A model generated the notes under the pieces. It made no database searches. It was not told where the DNA came from and was given only the letters and a program-made list of their open reading frames with translations. Shown piece after piece: positions 61,701-64,000 of a DNA stretch of 64,000 nucleotides. The translations under genes were made by a program, and so were the position numbers. Source of the DNA: Ruegeria sp. Ofav3-42 (lineage in GTDB: Bacteria; Pseudomonadota; Alphaproteobacteria; Rhodobacterales; Rhodobacteraceae); assembly GCF_022347725.1 (NCBI RefSeq), contig NZ_JAKRGB010000015.1:1-64000 (forward strand), in the 5' to 3' direction. The number at the start of each line of letters is the position of its first letter. Position 1 is the first letter of the stretch.

Positions 61701-64000
61701 CCGGTGGTGTAGGCGGCAAAGTCGACGTTTCCAACACAGCACGGGTTGCGACCTCGGGGGACCGGTCGGTTGGTTTGATGGCGCAATCCATCGGTGGCGC
61801 GGGTGGCACCGGCGGTATGGTGCAGGCGGGCCAGTCGAACCTCGATACGATCAAGGCTGTGGTCAGCCCTTCGACGGTTGGCACAACCATATCGGTCAAC
61901 ATTGGTGGCACAGGTGGCGACGGAATGACGTCGGACACGGTGACTGTCGTCAGCGACGGTATCATCACGACTGAGGGCACGATGTCTCATGGAATTTACG
62001 CACAGTCAGTCGGTGGCGGCGGCGGTATGGGTGGTCTGGTCGAAAACCGGATTATCAGCCTGCGCAAAGACATCGGTAACACGGCGACGCTGTCCATCGG
62101 TGGCAATGGTGGGACCGGAGCAATGTCTGCAGCTGTTTCCGTCACCAACCGCAACGTAATCCAGACGGCAGGCGACAAGTCCATTGGCATCTACGCGCAG
62201 TCTGTCGGTGGCGGAGGCGGAGATGCGCAACAGGTGCGCAATATCATCCTGGGCCGGTCCTCGGACGGAGCTACGACAAACGCCATTCTGATCGGCGGCT
62301 CTGGTGGCACCGGCGGGTCCGGCAGCGCGGTGACCGTCGTCAACGAAGCAAATGCCGCCATTCGCACGACCGGAAAGGAAAGCCATGGCATCTTTGCGCA
62401 GTCCATCGGTGGCGGCGGAGGCAATGGTGGCTCAACGATCTCGGTCGACGGGCGTTATGGCGGGGCCGAGGCCAGCACGCGGCGGGCCTTGCAATTTGGC
62501 CTCGGTGGATCGGGTGGCACGGGCGGAACTGGCGGCATTGTGTCAGCAACCAATACCGGGACGATCGTGACAACAGGTGAAGGTGCTCACGGTATCTTTG
62601 CGCAATCCATCGGTGGCGGTGGTGGTAACGGAGGCAGCTCGATCACCGGGACGCTGCGCCTGAAGACGGGCGACAGCAGCTCTCCGACTGCGCAGCTGAA
62701 CATCGGCGGCTCAGGCGGCACCGGCAATGTTGCAGGCAACGTGGTCGTCACGAACAGCGGCGACATCCGCATCGATGGTGCGGGTGCATATGGCATCATG
62801 GCACAGTCCGTTGGCGGTGGCGGAGGTAACGGCGGATTGGCCGTCGCTATGGATGTCAATGACATCAAGAACACCATGACCGGCAAGTCCTACTCGAAGA
62901 TCGCCATTGGCGGATCCGGAGGGGATGGCGCCGATGGCGGCGATGTTACGGTCAACCACACCGGCTCCATTGTCGTGAACGCTGAAAACGGATTTGGCAT
63001 CTATGCGCAATCCGTCGGCGGCGGCGGCGGCAATGCCGGGTATTCGGTGTCCTCCCCGCTGGTTTCGGCGCTGGACTACACGATCTCGCAGGCGTTGGGC
63101 GCGCGCGAAGGGTCGACCGGCACAGTGGGCACCGTAACTGTCAATTCGACCGGAGACATTCTGGTCACCGGTACAGGCAGCGAAGCCGTGTTTGGCCAGT
63201 CCGTGAACGGAGGCGGTGGCAATGTGAACACTTCTGTCGATTTCACCGGAACGACGGCTGGCGCAACCGGCACTGTGGTCCGCAGCGATATCGCACTGGG
63301 GGGCGATGACGTGTCAGGCATGGCCGGCAATCAGGTTACGCAGTCGCACAACGGCAACATCGCCACAACAAGCAAAATGTCGACGGCCCTGATGCTGCAG
63401 AGCGTCGGTGGCGGCGGCGGTAAGTCCGCGACCACAGTGAATATTCAGGACGGCGACGGTATAGACATCACCGCGCGTCTGGGTGCGATAAATACGAACG
63501 ACGCGAGCGGAGGTAACGTGGATGGTGATCGGACAGGCGATGTGGGCACCGATGGCGCATTCTCGTCTGCAGGTACGACACAGTCCATTGGCGGCGGCGG
63601 CGGTAAGCTGGTTCTGAACAGCGAAAGTAACGGCGGCGCAAGTACCGACCAGAGCGCGTCAATCATTCTTGGTGCCGATCCCAGCTTCCGAAACAATGGC
63701 GGTGATATCAATCTGTCCCTGAACGGCAACATTTTCACCAGTGGTGATTACGCCTTTGGTCAAAGCGTCCAAAGCATCGGTGCTGGTGGTGGTGAAGCTG
63801 TTGTCTCTGGTTTGGGGCGCGTCGACGTAACGCTTGGCGCGCAGGATGACTCCACCGGTGACGGTGGAAGCATCGACACCGCCAATACTGGTGATGTCAC
63901 CACCACCGGGAAAGGCTCGCACGGGTTTGTTCTGCAAAGCATCGGTGGTGGAGGCGGCCTTGTTTCCACCGACGTTGACCCCAGCCAGGTTTCAGTGAAT
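52787..64000 (+). CDS. Giant exported Gly-rich repeat protein (autotransporter/adhesin-like), incomplete at the window end
   Basis: A GTG at 52787, preceded by GCGGAG, opens a frame that runs to the window end: 3,738 codons so far. The frame stays constant; I checked the repeat motif in the same phase at 54182, 57842, 60059, 61991, 63395 and 63923. It starts with a signal peptide (MKTKSSFLISVSFIALISTQSLAA). After about 130 residues of unique sequence it is built of tandem units containing (A/F/L)QS(V/I/L)GGGGGNGG, followed by a short hydrophobic beta stretch and GxGGxGG turns. This is typical of very large alphaproteobacterial autotransporter or surface-adhesin passengers that form a beta-solenoid. 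The barrel or other anchor domain would lie beyond the window. Confidence 0.88.
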   Translation, partial: MKTKSSFLISVSFIALISTQSLAAPTSSSIVGDTVTNPVTGLDTTVSALIVDPASTPTAGTTAFVETADGYVFLVKDAGDTIYNSDNPPVAFDIVSITGTTAQISNSGASGTASLSTQLTVSQYNSSFNSSGTPGSVTAPVDVSGPNGVDQVVYGQDGSNGRDGALFVPPSSGGNGDPGPQQTKTLSEDVNATSNIGWQIGSVGGDGGNGGDSYLSFWDGRDGGDGGKGGTVEATQASDSTIQTSGSGNKGIFAFSRSGEAGNGGSGFAAPGGGTGGHSADGGNVTVIQEGTISTTGDSADGIYALSVSNNGGNGGSQWGLVGSSGDGGYGGNGGTVTVDTETGASILTTGDYANGIYAQSVGGSGGSAGTSGNLLVSLIGGADNGGNGGEVNVSHAGAIETRGDFSRGIVAQSVGGGGGSGGTAGGLVSLSLGGVGSNGGSGDDVSVKVEGTGTILTSGTGADGVMAQSIGGSGGTGANSYGLVAIGGTGSRGGSGAAVSVSNFGSIVTGGDGARGIIAQSIGGGGGDGGSSGGMVSVGGNGSGGGAGSDVTIVNDGIITTTGDDAMGILAQSIGGGGGNGGSSGAVGAFVGVAIGGDGGSGGAGGNVNVTLSNTDSTQPSSIQTSGDRSTGVFAQSVGGGGGNGGGAVSVAVGAFGAASISVGGSAGDGGNGGEVTLTGSNTASVQTGGDDSVGILLQSVGGGGGNGGYAVSVAVSGGPVSGSLAVGVGGDGGTGGIGGPVTVGQFNSSGVGTAAGFEGTVVTTGNRSTGMLFQSVGGGGGNGGLAVAATGGASALFSGNVSVGLGGQAGSAGDGGLVRVYTDADITTTGTNSSGMIAQSVGGGGGNGGGSIAAGISASAGAAVGINVGVGGDGGGAGIGGDVTLIAGGNTIETSGAFSSGVVAQSVGGGGGNGGYSVGASADFGGAAAGSVSVGLGGKAGGGGAGGAVTAQVDANVTTRGDDSGAVIVQSIGGGGGNGGFSVAAGLAAGGAGAGTVDVGLGGDGGSGGIGGTVTGVRVNGDVRTEGLRSTGVVIQSIGGGGGNGGFNVTAGVAAAGAGAGSIGVGLGGDGDIGGNGGIVEGQVAGNVTTLSDASSGVVFQSIGGGGGNGGFNVTAGIAGAGAGGGAVTVGLGGDGSGGGIGQSVTGRVTGTVTTGGVDSTAVLAQSVGGGGGNGGFNVSASLAGAGVASGAVSVGLGGDAGSGAVGGSVDLTTTKDINTTGDRSSGVVAQSIGGGGGNGGFNISGTGSGAGVGSGAVSVGLGGTGAGGGNGGTVSLTSNGMIETQGNSATAFLAQSVGGGGGNGGFNVSASVQGSGTGGGAVSVGLGGSGAGGGDGNTVVATSNNTVRTQGDQSSGVVAQSIGGGGGNGGFNVAPVLSGAGVGSGAVSVGLGGSGDTGGDGGNVTLTSNGSIETNGFASSGFVAQSLGGGGGNGGFNVSTTVSGAGVGAGSVSVGLGGSGDGGGDGNQVTASATADVWTKGDASVGILAQSVGGGGGNGGFNVSPALAGAGTGSGAISVGLGGSGGGGGNGDIVGLTVANNVQTEGAQSSAIVAQSIGGGGGNGGLNVSASVGGAGTGSGSAAVGLGGRGTGGGDASAVTANVTGNIVTLGETSTGLLAQSVGGGGGNGGMNISVAVAAAGTGSGGASVGLGGASGTGGDGGTAEATLTGNVSTQGGDSGGVIVQSLGGGGGNGGMNVSATVTVAGTGSGGASVGLGGSGGSGGNSDTAKGTVVGNVTTAGDNSGGVLVQSAAGGGGNGGLNVSAAVNLSGTGGGAVGVGIGGSGGDGGNASSATGSVTGDVTTAGENATGVLVQSVGGGGGNGGLNISGAVSIARTGSGAAGIGVGGFGGSGGTSGVVDNTYAGNVSTTGTRSAGIVAQSLGGGGGNGATNISGAISVASNFSGGLGIGVGGFGGDGGAAASVTQQVTGNVTTTGDDSVGMLTQSLGGGGGNGGTNISAALSLSRTTNAAVGIGVGGFGGGGANAGTLVQSTITGGVRTEGDRSTGILTQSLGGGGGNGGTNISASLGISQQNGGSISLGVGGFGGGAGNGGNVTSTLRSSTGTSGTTSIVTTGSDSIGVMAQSVGGGGGNGGLNVSGAVSLTGKSGAAVGLGLGGFGGGGGDAGTVSLDVESDVVTAGDGSHGLFAQSLGGGGGTGGVNISGTLSLTKPSGSDTIFSVAAGVGGFGGSGGDASSVDLDYTGSVQAVPMVQQTDGSFAVDESKGASGIIAQSLGGGGGNGGTNVSGGLAISGKPGAGQTDSSKSYAVVVGVGGFGGGGGDAGNVEVDIGAGSTIRAHGTGQSGLLAQSLGGGGGNGGMNVSGGIVSDSSLIVGVGGFAGDGGKAGEVKVTSQADITVTTNPDDISIPDDTTFEDKLRDFLGDTIVDETEELASTFGLERLFIDMGVFNEEKQDTDGSAGLMAQSIGGGGGNGGLNVSGGIALSKDGKIPSVTFGVGGFGGDGNVSGNVTVDHTGSVSVAGNWKHGVLAQSIAGGGGNGALNVTGQLNYGDSNNSDGKTDLSIVGGLGGHGGTGADAGDVSVTQTGGISTNGYHARGVFAQSIGGGGGTGGINATFVGTKDSSPIAMGIGGFGGGGGDAGDVTVARGTSGAAAGTIQTDGVGSHGIEASSIGGGGGDAGINAVVGISKTTGSKSNGGTGDSTDRKTPTNTGVDDSVIANYNAVLDELEGKVNPADSSGSKTGVSAVIAIGGDAGTAGDGGTVDVDHYGDVITLQDSSHGIFGQSIGGGGGNAALNLGMTYELASDATNKGFGLAIGGGTGEGGIGGSVDVRNTGDITTSGADSHGLFAQSVGGGGGNAGYNSASTSVDGGNVNIQIGRTGGTGGSGGNVYASSNGIIRTSGDRSYGFFAQSIGNGGGNSSSTSISIGTPKTGDSKGNKASLSVGLEGGIGGASGDVTAVVAGTVATEGSDAHAVFAQSVGGGGGNGGKASNSAGKGTSVALSIGGTGGTGGVGGKVDVSNTARVATSGDRSVGLMAQSIGGAGGTGGMVQAGQSNLDTIKAVVSPSTVGTTISVNIGGTGGDGMTSDTVTVVSDGIITTEGTMSHGIYAQSVGGGGGMGGLVENRIISLRKDIGNTATLSIGGNGGTGAMSAAVSVTNRNVIQTAGDKSIGIYAQSVGGGGGDAQQVRNIILGRSSDGATTNAILIGGSGGTGGSGSAVTVVNEANAAIRTTGKESHGIFAQSIGGGGGNGGSTISVDGRYGGAEASTRRALQFGLGGSGGTGGTGGIVSATNTGTIVTTGEGAHGIFAQSIGGGGGNGGSSITGTLRLKTGDSSSPTAQLNIGGSGGTGNVAGNVVVTNSGDIRIDGAGAYGIMAQSVGGGGGNGGLAVAMDVNDIKNTMTGKSYSKIAIGGSGGDGADGGDVTVNHTGSIVVNAENGFGIYAQSVGGGGGNAGYSVSSPLVSALDYTISQALGAREGSTGTVGTVTVNSTGDILVTGTGSEAVFGQSVNGGGGNVNTSVDFTGTTAGATGTVVRSDIALGGDDVSGMAGNQVTQSHNGNIATTSKMSTALMLQSVGGGGGKSATTVNIQDGDGIDITARLGAINTNDASGGNVDGDRTGDVGTDGAFSSAGTTQSIGGGGGKLVLNSESNGGASTDQSASIILGADPSFRNNGGDINLSLNGNIFTSGDYAFGQSVQSIGAGGGEAVVSGLGRVDVTLGAQDDSTGDGGSIDTANTGDVTTTGKGSHGFVLQSIGGGGGLVSTDVDPSQVSVN
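55898..58630 (+). repeat. Tandem array with exact 195-bp (65-codon) period
   Basis: The codon for Gln in the QS(V/I/L)GGGGGNGG motif occurs at 55898, 56093, 56288, 56483, 56678, 56873, 57068, 57263, 57458, 57653, 57848, 58043, 58238, 58433 and 58628. That is 14 intervals of exactly 195 bp with no insertion or deletion. Units before and after this block have the same motif but spacings of 150-330 bp. The sequence between motifs has diverged, so the constant length is held by structure rather than recent duplication. Confidence 0.92.

Noticed and set aside
53251..63969. Long Pro/Thr- and Ala-rich open frames on the minus strand opposite the giant gene (for example 53857-54834 and 55537-56613)
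   Set aside because: They are reverse images of the Gly-rich repeats: GGN codons read backwards become NCC, giving stop-free Pro/Thr/Ala strings. They lack start signals and follow the repeat period.

Overview
The window looks like chromosomal DNA from a marine alphaproteobacterium of the Rhodobacteraceae (Roseobacter-like). The evidence is moderately high GC, dense operons with ATGA overlaps, a Tat-dependent TRAP transporter beside an IclR regulator, many LysR/AraC regulators, and protein families typical of that group. The species cannot be named from the sequence alone.

Layout. 1-1.6 kb is a worn mobile region: the start of an IS3-type transposase gene, a FUSC-like membrane protein broken by a one-base slip in an A8 tract, and a truncated phage/plasmid primase-polymerase. 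1.7-7.5 kb is a catabolic unit: a TRAP transporter (dctPQM) with its IclR regulator, divergent from a GMC alcohol/choline-type oxidoreductase. 7.66-8.52 kb is a decayed Cache sensor gene. 8.6-17.5 kb holds an NmrA-like oxidoreductase, a PACE-family drug exporter with a divergent LysR gene and a perfect palindrome between them, an acyl-CoA dehydrogenase with its own LysR gene, an AraC regulator, and a small membrane protein/HlyD pair. 17.8-26.1 kb pairs a divergent TPR regulator with an envelope operon (small exported proteins, exported metallo-beta-lactamase-fold hydrolase, beta-barrel protein, large exported protein, HupE/UreJ membrane protein) of unknown purpose.

26.3-46.1 kb is the main find: a full siderophore locus. 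It encodes uptake and iron release (siderophore-interacting reductase, binding protein, two FecCD permeases, ATPase), a flavin monooxygenase, and biosynthesis. Biosynthesis has BOTH a salicylate branch (isochorismate synthase, PchB-type isochorismate pyruvate lyase, AMP ligase with salicylate-type pocket residues) AND a 2,3-dihydroxybenzoate branch (isochorismatase, EntA-type dehydrogenase, AMP ligase with DHB-type pocket residues). One free-standing aryl carrier protein, a Cy-Cy-A-PCP synthetase related to the first half of VibF, and a free-standing VibH-like condensation protein complete it. Two aryl acids, a heterocyclising synthetase, a free amide synthase and no thioesterase predict a polyamine siderophore with two catechols and one 2-hydroxyphenyl-oxazoline (or thiazoline), the architecture known chemically from parabactin of Paracoccus denitrificans. 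The synthetase's last carrier domain carries Pro where the phosphopantetheine Ser is expected.

46.2-52.4 kb holds a sulfotransferase-like gene, a P3A-type proton ATPase, a class III PPK2 polyphosphate kinase, an endonuclease/exonuclease/phosphatase-fold protein and a ParDE toxin-antitoxin pair. From 52.8 kb to the window end runs one open frame of at least 3,738 codons: an exported Gly-rich giant adhesin/autotransporter-like protein, which includes 14 consecutive repeat intervals of exactly 195 bp.
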